Assembly (NCBI GenBank): GCA_964249915.1
Contig: CAXUEL010000208.1
Coordinates: 1-6,224, forward strand
Direction of reading: 5' to 3'
DNA length: 6,224 nucleotides
Source: Lichenicola sp964249915
GTDB lineage: Bacteria; Pseudomonadota; Alphaproteobacteria; Acetobacterales; Acetobacteraceae
A program made the translations under genes and the position numbers. This document shows, one piece after another, positions 1 to 5,447 of the stretch. Below the pieces are notes generated by a model. It was not told where the DNA came from. It searched no databases and saw only the letters and a program-made list of their open reading frames with translations. The stretch's first letter is position 1. Each line of letters starts with the position of its first letter.

Positions 1-387
1 CTGGCCGGTGGCGTTCATGTCGTCGTCGATCGCCTGCTTGCCCATGATCACCAGCGACGGCTCCTCGCGCTCGACCAGCGCCTTGAGCAGCTTGGCCACC
101 GCCAGCGGCTCCGGCGCCGCGTCGGTCTGCACCAGCACCGCGCGGTCGGCGCCCATGGCCAGCGCGGTGCGCAGCGTGTCCTGGCACTGCTGCACGCCGA
201 TCGACACCGCGACGATCTCGGTGGCGATGTTCTTCTCCTTGAGCCGCACCGCCTCCTCGACCGCGATCTCGTCGAACGGGTTCATCGACATCTTGACCCC
301 GGCCAGCTCGACGCCGGAACCGTCGGCTTTCACGCGCGGCTTCACGTTGTAGTCGATCACGCGCTTGACCGGCACGAGGAGTTTCAT
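1..387 (-). CDS. etfB: Electron transfer flavoprotein beta subunit, 5' part (gene runs off the left edge)
   Basis: EtfB is the AMP-binding subunit of the soluble heterodimeric ETF, which takes electrons from acyl-CoA and other flavin dehydrogenases and passes them to ETF-QO at the membrane. Visible are the first 129 codons of a protein that usually has about 250. The N-terminus MKLLVPVKRVIDYN (1-14), the block MNPFDEIAVEEAVRLKEK (35-52), GADRAVLVQ (79-87) and GKQAIDDDMNATGQ (116-129) are all typical of EtfB. The start at 387 is firm: the family begins exactly here, and an AGGAAGG Shine-Dalgarno (complement of 393-399) lies 5 nt upstream. The gene follows the ETF-QO gene by 46 nt on the same strand with no terminator or promoter visible between them, so the two are probably cotranscribed. 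etfA would be expected just beyond the window (inference). The frame is intact to position 1. Confidence 0.97.
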   Translation of the reverse strand, partial: MKLLVPVKRVIDYNVKPRVKADGSGVELAGVKMSMNPFDEIAVEEAVRLKEKNIATEIVAVSIGVQQCQDTLRTALAMGADRAVLVQTDAAPEPLAVAKLLKALVEREEPSLVIMGKQAIDDDMNATGQ

Positions 388-433
388 CTTCGCCTTCCTG
401 TGGGGGGATGCCCGGAGATGGGCTGCGGGCGCG

Positions 434-2074
434 TCACATGCCGCCCGGATAGTTGGGGCCGCCGCCGCCCTCCGGCGCCGACCAGTCGATGTTCTCGGTC
501 GGATCCTTGATGTCGCAGGTCTTGCAGTGCACGCAGTTCTGCGCGTTGATCTGCAGGCGGGGTCCGGGGCCGTCGGTGCTGTCGGCATCGACCGCCTCGT
601 ACACCCCGGCCGGGCAGTAGCGGGTCTCCGGCGAGCGGTAGGCGTCCCAGTTGACCGCCTGCCAGCGCCGGGGGTCGCGCAGCCGCAGGTGCACCGGCTG
701 GTCCTCCGCGTGGTTGGTGTTCGACAGGAACACCGAGGACAGCTTGTCGAAGGTCAGCACCCCGTCCGGCTTCGGGTAGACGATGCGCGGCGCGGCGTCG
801 GCGCGGTCCAGCACCTCGTGGTCGGCGTGTCGGTGCCGCAGCGTCCAGGGCGCGCGGCCGCGCAGCAGCATGGTGTCCGCGGCCGAGTAGGCGAAGCCGC
901 CGAGCTGGCCGAAGCGGGCGAAGGCGGGACGAACGTTGCGCACCGCCCGCATCTCGTCCCACAGCCAGCTGTCGCGCACCTTGGCGGTGAAGCGCGCGGG
1001 CTCGGCCGGACGCCCGTCCGCCAGCGCGTCGGCCACCGTCTCCGCCGCCAGCATGCCGGACTTCATCGCCGCGTGGGTGCCCTTGATCTTGGGCACGTTG
1101 AGGAAGCCCGCCGCGTCGCCCACCAGCGCGCCGCCCGGAAAGGTCAGGCGCGGCACCGACTGCAGCCCGCCCTCCGACAGCGCGCGCGCGCCGTAGGACA
1201 CGCGCTTGCCGCCTTCGAGGTGCGGGCGGACCGCCGGATGCGTCTTCAGCCGCTGCATCTCGTCGAACGGCGACAGCCAGGTGTTGGGATAGTCGAGCCC
1301 GACCACGAAGCCGTACGACACCAGGTTGTCGCCGAAATGGTAGAGCCACGAGCCGCCATAGGTCCGGCGGTCCAGCGGCCAGCCCATGGTGTGCTGCACC
1401 AGGCCCGGCCGGTGCTGCCCGGCCGGCACCTCCCACAGCTCCTTGACGCCGAGCCCGTAGGTCTGCGGGTCGATGCCGCGCCGCAGGTCGAACCGCCGCA
1501 TCAGCTGCTTGGACAGCGAGCCGCGGCAGCCTTCCGCGAACAGCGTGTAGGCGGCGCGCAGCTCCATCCCGCGCGCATGGTTCGGGCCCGGCTCGCCGTC
1601 GCGGCCGATCCCCATGTCGCCGGTGGCGATGCCGACGATGCGGCCCTCCTCCTCCAGCAGCTCGGCCGCCCCGAAGCCCGGGTAGATCTCGACCCCGAGC
1701 GCTTCCGCCTCGCCGGCGAGCCAGCGGCACACGTTGCCGAGGCTGACGATGTAGTTGCCGTGGTTGCCCATCTGCGGCGGCACCGGCAGGCGCCAGGAGC
1801 GCCGCGCGGTCAGGTAGAGCAGGCGGTCTTCGGTCGCCGCGGTGTCGAGCGGCGCGCCGCGCTCGCGCCAGTCGGGGATCAGCTCGTCCAGCGCGCGCGG
1901 CTCGATCACCGCGCCGGACAGGATGTGCGCGCCGATCTCCGAGCCCTTCTCGACCAGGCACACCGACGCGTCGGGCGAAAGCTGCTTCAGCCGGATCGCG
2001 GCCGCGAGCCCGGCCGGGCCTCCGCCGACCACGACCACGTCGAACTCCATCGCCTCGCGCAGCAGCTCACCCAT
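434..2074 (-). CDS. Electron-transfer flavoprotein:ubiquinone oxidoreductase (ETF-QO)
   Basis: ETF-QO is a membrane-associated iron-sulfur flavoprotein that oxidises reduced ETF and reduces ubiquinone, linking fatty-acid and amino-acid oxidation to the respiratory chain. The product is 546 aa, a normal length. An FAD Rossmann motif VVVVGGGPAGLAAA lies at 13-26 (GxGxxG at 17-22). A second FAD-contact block, GALVGDAAGFLNVPKIKGTH, is at 315-334. The C-terminal 4Fe-4S ligands are all present: C487 in YCPAGVYE, then C514, C517 and C520 in CVHCKTCDIKDPTENIDW, followed by the usual PEGGGGPNYP tail. The ATG at 2074 was chosen because the reading MGELLREAMEFDVVVV matches the family's short leader before the Rossmann strand; an internal ATG at 2050 (MEFDVVVV) is the alternative. 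No strong Shine-Dalgarno is seen at either, so the exact start is less sure than the gene. The frame stays open far upstream, but that part is not protein-like. etfB follows, supporting a shared ETF operon. Confidence 0.96.
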   Translation of the reverse strand: MGELLREAMEFDVVVVGGGPAGLAAAIRLKQLSPDASVCLVEKGSEIGAHILSGAVIEPRALDELIPDWRERGAPLDTAATEDRLLYLTARRSWRLPVPPQMGNHGNYIVSLGNVCRWLAGEAEALGVEIYPGFGAAELLEEEGRIVGIATGDMGIGRDGEPGPNHARGMELRAAYTLFAEGCRGSLSKQLMRRFDLRRGIDPQTYGLGVKELWEVPAGQHRPGLVQHTMGWPLDRRTYGGSWLYHFGDNLVSYGFVVGLDYPNTWLSPFDEMQRLKTHPAVRPHLEGGKRVSYGARALSEGGLQSVPRLTFPGGALVGDAAGFLNVPKIKGTHAAMKSGMLAAETVADALADGRPAEPARFTAKVRDSWLWDEMRAVRNVRPAFARFGQLGGFAYSAADTMLLRGRAPWTLRHRHADHEVLDRADAAPRIVYPKPDGVLTFDKLSSVFLSNTNHAEDQPVHLRLRDPRRWQAVNWDAYRSPETRYCPAGVYEAVDADSTDGPGPRLQINAQNCVHCKTCDIKDPTENIDWSAPEGGGGPNYPGGM

Positions 2075-2147
2075 CAACGAATGCCCGTTCGAACCCGAGC
2101 CGGGATCATGCCGGTCTCGCCTGCTGGCTATGTGCCCCTGGCACCGT

Positions 2148-2198
2148 CCCGGATCAACCGGCCGCGGCACCGAACGGTCGCCGGCCGCATGATCCGGG
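2148..2198. repeat. Long inverted repeat in the divergent ETF-QO / GlcG-like intergenic region
   Basis: CCCGGATCA (2148-2156) is perfectly repeated in inverted form as TGATCCGGG (2190-2198). Inside this, after a 2x2 mismatch, another six pairs form (2159-2164 with 2182-2187), giving a 15-pair interrupted stem. It sits in the 199-nt gap between two divergent start codons (2074 minus, 2274 plus). It could be an operator, a cruciform or an mRNA leader hairpin; which of these is not decided by the sequence. High GC makes short stems common, but a 9-pair arm that includes ATC/GAT is less easily random. Confidence 0.5.
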
Positions 2199-2204
2199 AG
2201 CGAT

Positions 2205-2234
2205 CGCCGGGATCGGGCGTTGCATCGCCCGGCG
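2205..2234 (+). other. Two mutually exclusive hairpins just before the GlcG-like gene
   Basis: CGGGCG (2214-2219) pairs with CGCCCG (2226-2231) around a TTGCAT loop. The overlapping CGCCGGG (2205-2211) pairs with CCCGGCG (2228-2234). The two stems share bases 2228-2231, so only one can form at a time. The element lies 40-69 nt upstream of the ATG at 2274 and would be in the leader if transcription starts upstream of it. A regulatory role is conjecture. Confidence 0.3.
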
Positions 2235-2273
2235 CGAGGCGCGACCGCCTGCGAAGGCCCCGAGGATCGCACG

Positions 2274-2687
2274 ATGCAGACCAGACACGTCCTGACCCTG
2301 GCCGACGCGCGCCGCCTGATGGCGGCGGCGGTGGCGGAAGCCGAGCGCCGGCAGCTCGCGGTCAGCATCGCCTTGGTGGACCAGGCCGGCGTGCTCCTGC
2401 TGCTGGAGCGGCTGGACGGCGCCCGCTTGCACACCCCGGAGGCCGCCACGCTCAAGGCCAGGACCGCCGCCATCGCCCGGTCGTCCACCGCCTCCCTGGA
2501 GCGGCAGGTCCGCGACAACCCGGCCACCCTGTCGTTCCCGGGCCGGATGCCGCTGGCCGGCGGCATGCCGCTGCTGTACGGGGACGAGGTGGTCGGCGCG
2601 GTGGGATCCTCCGGCGCGCAGCCGGACGAGGACCAGGCGGTGTGCGACGCCGCCCTCGCGGCGATGGCGCTGCTGGCGGCCGGCTGA
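2274..2687 (+). CDS. GlcG/HbpS-family haem-binding-like protein
   Basis: The product is 137 aa, the usual size for this small single-domain family (DUF336; GlcG, HbpS and Cob(I)alamin adenosyltransferase-associated relatives). Family features visible: an N-terminal helix LTLADARRLMAAAVAEAERR (7-26), the strand pair VSIALVDQAGVLLLLERLDGA (29-49), the helix PEAATLKARTAAIARSST (55-72), the glycine turn AGGMPLLYGDEVVGAVGSSG (95-114), then DEDQAVCDAALAAM (118-131). Some members bind haem and HbpS acts extracellularly, but no signal peptide is seen here, so a cytoplasmic place is likelier. Ligand and role remain unknown. The ATG at 2274 is preceded by GAGGA (2262-2266) at 7 nt, which decides it over a TTG at 2220 whose extra 18 residues look non-coding. 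The nearest genes are divergent ETF-QO and a diguanylate cyclase gene 229 nt downstream, so it is probably a single-gene unit. Confidence 0.87.
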   Translation: MQTRHVLTLADARRLMAAAVAEAERRQLAVSIALVDQAGVLLLLERLDGARLHTPEAATLKARTAAIARSSTASLERQVRDNPATLSFPGRMPLAGGMPLLYGDEVVGAVGSSGAQPDEDQAVCDAALAAMALLAAG

Positions 2688-2704
2688 AACGGAGCGCCGA
2701 CGGT

Positions 2705-2745
2705 TTGACTGCCCGGAACGGGCATAAGATCATCGCGCCGATGAT
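2705..2745 (+). promoter_or_regulatory. Candidate promoter/operator with two adjacent palindromes upstream of the GGDEF gene
   Basis: A TTGACT box (2705-2710) is followed immediately by the palindrome GCCCG-GAA-CGGGC (2711-2723), then TAAGAT (2725-2730, 4 of 6 matches to a -10), and then a perfect 17-bp palindrome ATCATCG-CGC-CGATGAT (2729-2745). The TTGACT-to-TAAGAT spacing is only 14 nt, short for a sigma-70 promoter, so the promoter call is tentative. The palindromes are certain. The second one overlaps the -10/start area, where a repressor could act. The block lies just after the GlcG-like stop codon (2687); no T-run follows the first hairpin, so a classic terminator is unlikely. Confidence 0.4.
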
Positions 2746-2764
2746 GCCAACACCCGCCGGCTTT

Positions 2765-2894
2765 CCGTGCTGTCGCCTCGGCACGGCATCCGGCCGCATT
2801 GCCCCGGCCGGCGGTGCGCCGCGCGGGAACCGGCACGCCCGCGACGCCTCCCCCGGCCCGCGGCCGGGTGCCGGGCCGGATCCCGGGCGGGATC
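2765..2894 (+). other. Hairpin-rich untranslated leader of the GGDEF gene
   Basis: Four perfect stems lie in a row: CCGTGC/GCACGG (2765-2770 with 2781-2786), CCGGCCG/CGGCCGG (2790-2796 with 2805-2811), CCCGGCC/GGCCGGG (2852-2858 with 2862-2868) and GATCCC/GGGATC (2879-2884 with 2889-2894). The third competes with an 8-pair alternative, CCGGCCCG/CGGGCCGG (2853-2860 with 2872-2879). The open reading frame across this stretch gives an Arg/Pro/Ala-rich sequence with no family likeness, so I treat it as untranslated. Extreme GC content inflates such stems; no known riboswitch is recognised. Confidence 0.35.
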
Positions 2895-2916
2895 GTCTCC
2901 AACGGTGGGTCCCTGC

Positions 2917-3843
2917 GTGCACATAGTCTTCATCAGCCAGTCCGCCCTGGCACGGGACGAGTTCGCGCAGCAGCTGAGGGTGGTGCAGCCGGCCGGCACG
3001 GTGTCGGTGCGCGACCGGCTGGCCGGGGACACGGCGTCGCTGTCCGGGGCTGACGCCGTGGTGCTGGACTGCCGCGGCGGCCATCCGTTCGAGGAGCAGG
3101 ACCTGCCCCCGCTCCGGGGCCTGTCGCCGGCGCCGCTGCTCATGGCCGTCATCGACAACCTCGAATCCGCCAAGGCCTGGGCGGTCAAGGCCGGGCTGGA
3201 CGACGTCCTCGTCAACCCCTTCACCCTGCTCGACCTGCACCTGCGCATGGCCAGCCTGCGCAGCGCCCTGGCGCAGCGCCGGGAGATCGACCGGCTGTCG
3301 CACACCGCCCAGGACGTGGCGCAGGAAGCGCAGCGCCTGCGCACCCTGGCCTACACCGACCACCTGACCGGGCTGCCGAACCGGCGCTACCTGGACAAGT
3401 GGGCCGAGGACGCGGCCGGCGACGTCGGCACCTTCGGCTTCCAGATGCTCGACCTGAACGGCTTCAAGCAGGTCAACGACCGCTACGGCCACCATGTCGG
3501 CGACCTGCTGCTGCGCCAGGTGAGCCAGCGCGTGTCCGGGATCTCCCGGCGCCTCGACCTCGTGGTCCGGCTCGGCGGCGACGAGATCGCCATCGTCCAG
3601 CACGGCGCGCTGACGCCAGGCGACTGCGTGGCGCTGGCCAGTCGGCTGCTCGCCGCCTTCCGCGAGCCGTTCCACGTCGAGGGCCACGCCATCCACGTCA
3701 GCGCCAGCATCGGCAGCGCGCTCTACCCGCAGGACAGCAGCAACCTCCTGGACCTGATGCGCCACGCCGACCGGGCGATGTACGAGGCCAAGGCGGGGAC
3801 GGGCGCGTCGCCCGGACCGGACGCCGCTCCCGGAGGAGCCTGA
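2917..3843 (+). CDS. Diguanylate cyclase with degenerate receiver-like N-terminus (GGDEF protein)
   Basis: The likely reaction is two GTP to cyclic di-GMP, a second messenger controlling biofilm and motility. The product is 308 aa. Residues 1-115 look like a response-regulator fold (DAVVLDCRG with D51 where a phospho-Asp could sit; NPFTLLDLHLR at 100-110 in the place of the usual KPF). The N-terminal acidic pair and the conserved Lys are missing, so normal phospho-signalling is doubtful. A helical linker (about 115-145) leads to the GGDEF domain: TDHLTGLPNRRYL (147-159), DLNGFKQVND (179-188), GHHVGD (191-196), the inhibitory RxxD site as RRLD (211-214), the active-site loop GGDEI (220-224), then ADRAMYEAK (284-292). 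Metal and guanine residues D179, N187 and D196 are kept, so activity is expected. GTG at 2917 was chosen because the receiver strand MHIVFISQS starts there; GTG 2905 is an alternative, and no strong Shine-Dalgarno is seen. No EAL domain, signal peptide or membrane segment is present. Confidence 0.9.
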   Translation: MHIVFISQSALARDEFAQQLRVVQPAGTVSVRDRLAGDTASLSGADAVVLDCRGGHPFEEQDLPPLRGLSPAPLLMAVIDNLESAKAWAVKAGLDDVLVNPFTLLDLHLRMASLRSALAQRREIDRLSHTAQDVAQEAQRLRTLAYTDHLTGLPNRRYLDKWAEDAAGDVGTFGFQMLDLNGFKQVNDRYGHHVGDLLLRQVSQRVSGISRRLDLVVRLGGDEIAIVQHGALTPGDCVALASRLLAAFREPFHVEGHAIHVSASIGSALYPQDSSNLLDLMRHADRAMYEAKAGTGASPGPDAAPGGA

Positions 3844-3873
3844 CGCGTCGATCGGCGAGGCTGCGGACGGCGG

Positions 3874-3949
3874 TGGTGGAGCTGAGGGGAATCGAACCCC
3901 TGACCTCCTCATTGCGAACGAGGCGCTCTCCCAACTGAGCTACAGCCCC
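3874..3949 (-). tRNA. tRNA-Ala, anticodon CGC
   Basis: This is a full 76-nt cloverleaf on the minus strand. The acceptor stem GGGGCTG pairs with CAGCTCC and contains the G3-U70 wobble that marks alanine tRNAs. The D arm is GCTC/GAGC. The anticodon stem CCTCG/TGAGG encloses the loop TTCGCAA, with anticodon CGC at 3914-3916 reading GCG. The variable loop is AGGTC and the T arm AGGGG-TTCGATT-CCCCT. The discriminator is A73 and the 3' CCA is encoded (3874-3876). It converges with the GGDEF gene, whose stop codon lies 30 nt away; no T-rich terminator is visible between them. Confidence 0.96.
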
Positions 3950-3965
3950 GCCGTGCAGGCGGCGG

Positions 3966-3993
3966 AAGATAGCCGAGGCCGGGCCTCAGTCAA
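3966..3993 (-). promoter_or_regulatory. Promoter of the tRNA-Ala gene
   Basis: On the minus strand a -35 TTGACT (complement of 3988-3993; CTTGAC if read one base earlier) and a -10 TATCTT (complement of 3966-3971) are separated by 16 bp. Initiation about 7 nt below the -10 would leave a leader of roughly 9-10 nt before the tRNA 5' end at 3949. The stretch between -10 and start is pure G/C (CCGCCGCC), like the discriminators of stringently controlled stable-RNA promoters. The spacer carries a perfect palindrome, GAGGCC-G-GGCCTC (3975-3987). Confidence 0.72.
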
Positions 3994-3996
3994 GCG

Positions 3997-4039
3997 CCGC
4001 CCGCGGCACCGGGCATTTCCCGGCCCGTTGCGCGGGCGG
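3997..4039. repeat. Nested inverted repeat between the tRNA and yggT promoters
   Basis: CCGCCCGCG (3997-4005) pairs perfectly with CGCGGGCGG (4031-4039). Inside it a second hairpin, CCGGG-CATTT-CCCGG (4009-4023), can form. The right arm of the outer stem contains the first G-run and part of the second G-run of the G-quadruplex motif at 4034-4050, so the two structures exclude each other. It is probably upstream of any yggT transcript, so a DNA-level role (cruciform, protein site) is likelier than an RNA one, if it has any role. Confidence 0.45.
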
Positions 4040-4050
4040 GGCGGGGTGGG
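4034..4050 (+). promoter_or_regulatory. Perfect G-quadruplex motif upstream of yggT
   Basis: GGGCGGGGCGGGGTGGG contains four runs of at least three G separated by single-base loops (C, C, T), the most stable class of intramolecular quadruplex. It lies 36 nt before the GTG at 4087 on the coding strand. A weak -35-like TTGCGC (4028-4033) and a weak -10-like TAGCTT (4051-4056) flank it at exactly 17 bp spacing, so the motif would fill the promoter spacer. Each box matches consensus at only 3 of 6 bases, so the promoter is uncertain. Formation in the cell is not shown by sequence. Confidence 0.55.
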
Positions 4051-4072
4051 TAGCTTCCGGCGCAGTTACGCA

Positions 4073-4078
4073 TAAGGA
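4073..4078 (+). promoter_or_regulatory. Shine-Dalgarno deciding the GTG start of yggT
   Basis: TAAGGA ends 8 nt before the GTG at 4087. There is no competing in-frame ATG upstream, so the non-AUG start is well supported. Confidence 0.75.
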
Positions 4079-4086
4079 CCGCCGCC

Positions 4087-4407
4087 GTGATCACGGCCAT
4101 CTTCCAGCTGCTCTACCTGCTGATCCAGCTCTACATCTACGTGCTCCTGATCTCCTGCCTGTTCAGCCTGCTCTACGCGTTCAACATCGTCGACAGCCGC
4201 AACCGGCTGGTGCGCGGCGTCGGCGAGTTCCTGTACCGCGCCACCGAGCCGGTGCTGGCGCCGGTGCGCCGCATCCTGCCGCAGTTCGGCAGCATGGACC
4301 TGAGCCCGCTGGTGGTGCTGCTGGCGCTGCAGTACCTGCTGGTGCCGCTGCTGCGCTCGGTCGAGATCGCCATCCTCACCCATTCCACGCAGCAATTCTT
4401 CTCGTGA
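4087..4407 (+). CDS. yggT: YggT-family integral membrane protein
   Basis: The product is 106 aa and corresponds to a single YggT unit; the enterobacterial protein has two units. The first hydrophobic segment is at about 5-32 (LLYLLIQLYIYVLLISCLFS within it) and the second at about 72-95 (SPLVVLLALQYLLVPLL). Between them lies the conserved cytoplasmic-type stretch AFNIVDSRN (31-39), then GEFLYRATEPVLAPVRRILP (46-65) and GSMDLSP (68-74). YggT proteins have been linked to osmotic tolerance and to cell-division neighbourhoods in other bacteria, but the molecular role is unknown. The GTG start has a good Shine-Dalgarno (4073-4078). The stop codon overlaps the start of the following glycosyltransferase gene, so the two are translationally coupled. 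The tRNA-Ala gene lies divergently upstream. Confidence 0.93.
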   Translation: MITAIFQLLYLLIQLYIYVLLISCLFSLLYAFNIVDSRNRLVRGVGEFLYRATEPVLAPVRRILPQFGSMDLSPLVVLLALQYLLVPLLRSVEIAILTHSTQQFFS

Positions 4408-5357
4408 CCCCCCGCCCCGCCGGGCGGGTGGCGGTGCTGATCCCGTGCTACAACGAGGCGGTGGCGATCGCCGGCGTGGTGCGCGACTTCCGCGCCGCCC
4501 TGCCGGACGCCACCGTCTACGTCTACGACAACAATTCCAGCGACGACACGCGCAGCGTGGCGCGCGGCGCCGGCGCCGTGGTGCGGCTGGAGCCGCTGCA
4601 GGGCAAAGGCCACGTGGTGCGCCGGATGTTCGCCGACGTCGACGCCGAGCTCTACGTGCTGGTCGACGGCGACGGCACCTACGACGCCCACGCCGCCCCC
4701 GGCCTGATCCAGGCGCTCCGCGAGAACGGGCTGGACATGGTCAACGCCGCCCGCGTTACCGACCGCGCGTCCGCCTACCGGCGCGGCCACGTGCTCGGCA
4801 ACCGCCTGCTGACCGGGCTGGTCGCCGCCATCTTCGGCAAGCGGCTGTCCGACATGCTGTCCGGCTACCGGGTGTTCTCGCGCCGGTTCGTGAAGTCGTT
4901 CCCGGCGCTGTCGGCGGGCTTCGAGACCGAGACCGAGCTCACCGTGCACGCGCTGGAGCTGCGCATGCCGATCGGCGAGCTGCCGACGCGCTACGTCGAG
5001 CGGGCGGAAGGCTCGGTGTCGAAGCTGCACACCTATCGCGACGGCATGCGCATCCTGCGCACCATCGTCGTGCTGATGAAGCAGGAGCGGCCGCTCGCCT
5101 TCTTCTCCGCCATCGCCGGCGCGATGCTGCTGGTCGGCCTGGCCCTGGGCCTGCCGGTGGTGGCGGAGTTCTTCCGCACCCGGCACGTGCCGCGGCTGCC
5201 GAGTGCCGTGCTGGCGCTGGGCTTCGTGCTGCTCGCCTGCCTCGCCCTGGTCTGCGGGCTGATCCTGGACAGCGTCACCCGCGGCCGGCTGGAGTTCAAG
5301 CGGCTGGCCTACCTCGCCCATCCGGCCCCGGAGGCCGATCCCGCCCACGCGCCGTGA
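4404..5357 (+). CDS. Family-2 glycosyltransferase, DPM1/polyprenyl-phosphate type, with two C-terminal membrane helices
   Basis: This probably transfers a sugar from a nucleotide sugar to a lipid carrier such as undecaprenyl phosphate at the inner membrane; donor and acceptor cannot be told. The product is 317 aa. GT-A features in order: VAVLIPCYNE (9-18), DNNSSDDT (42-49), QGKGHVVRRMF (66-76), the metal-binding VDGDGTYDA (87-95), SDMLSGYRVFSRRFVKSFP (149-167), and GFETETELTVHAL (172-184) in the acceptor/catalytic region. Two hydrophobic segments follow, about 231-255 and 267-289, with a positively charged tail. The GTG at 4404 overlaps the yggT stop (GTGA), indicating translational coupling; no separate promoter or Shine-Dalgarno is needed. 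The frame is intact and the key residues are kept. Dolichol-phosphate-mannose-synthase-like is the closest subtype I recognise, by motif pattern only. Confidence 0.92.
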   Translation: MTPRPAGRVAVLIPCYNEAVAIAGVVRDFRAALPDATVYVYDNNSSDDTRSVARGAGAVVRLEPLQGKGHVVRRMFADVDAELYVLVDGDGTYDAHAAPGLIQALRENGLDMVNAARVTDRASAYRRGHVLGNRLLTGLVAAIFGKRLSDMLSGYRVFSRRFVKSFPALSAGFETETELTVHALELRMPIGELPTRYVERAEGSVSKLHTYRDGMRILRTIVVLMKQERPLAFFSAIAGAMLLVGLALGLPVVAEFFRTRHVPRLPSAVLALGFVLLACLALVCGLILDSVTRGRLEFKRLAYLAHPAPEADPAHAP

Positions 5358-5434
5358 TCGGTGGACGCCGGCCGACGTCATTTCTCCTTTGCCGACGGGC
5401 GCGATAGCTGCTTGGGTCGGGCGGTCGCCGCGAT

Positions 5435-5447
5435 GGAGCTTTTTTTT
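5435..5447 (+). promoter_or_regulatory. Shine-Dalgarno plus T8 tract at the start of the FAD/NAD(P)-binding protein gene
   Basis: GGAG (5435-5438) is followed by C and eight T (5440-5447); the last two T with the next G form the TTG codon at 5446. The GGAG-to-TTG distance is 7 nt, good for initiation. An ATG at 5433 reads through the T tract in another frame and would be in frame with the gene if the tract had seven T. The rest of the 88-nt gap after the glycosyltransferase (5358-5434) shows no convincing promoter or terminator. Confidence 0.55.

Noticed and set aside
2087..2094. GTTCGAAC palindrome near the ETF-QO start as a LexA-like or tRNA T-arm remnant
   Set aside because: It lacks the second GTTC half at the spacing used by alphaproteobacterial LexA, and no other tRNA arm surrounds it.
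2074..2902. N-terminal extension of ETF-QO by about 276 codons in the same open frame
   Set aside because: The extension has no similarity to the family, covers the GlcG-like gene on the other strand, and exists only because stop codons are rare at this GC content.
365..2926. An 853-codon open frame on the plus strand across the ETF-QO gene and beyond
   Set aside because: It is antisense to the clear ETF-QO gene and continues through a second gene in another frame. Its composition (Arg/Ala/Gly/Val/His rich, no motif) is what high GC third positions produce on the opposite strand.
3826..3849. A terminator for the GGDEF gene or tRNA (GCTCC-CGGA-GGAGC and GACGCGTC)
   Set aside because: The first stem is 5 bp and inside the coding end of the GGDEF gene, the second is a bare palindrome, and no T-run follows on either strand.
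2452..3912. A 486-codon minus-strand open frame opposite the GGDEF gene
   Set aside because: The plus strand carries all GGDEF motifs. The minus frame begins inside the tRNA gene and shows no family signature.
3698..3938. Short frames giving peptides such as VVELRGIEPLTSSL or MGERLVRNEEVRGSIPLSS
   Set aside because: These are the familiar false translations of a tRNA gene; the tRNA-Ala accounts for the sequence.
5420..5447. A rho-independent terminator made of GCGG-TCG-CCGC and the T8 tract
   Set aside because: The stem is only 4 bp (5421-5431) and lies 8 nt before the T tract, and the T tract runs straight into the TTG start of the next gene. This does not fit a canonical terminator.
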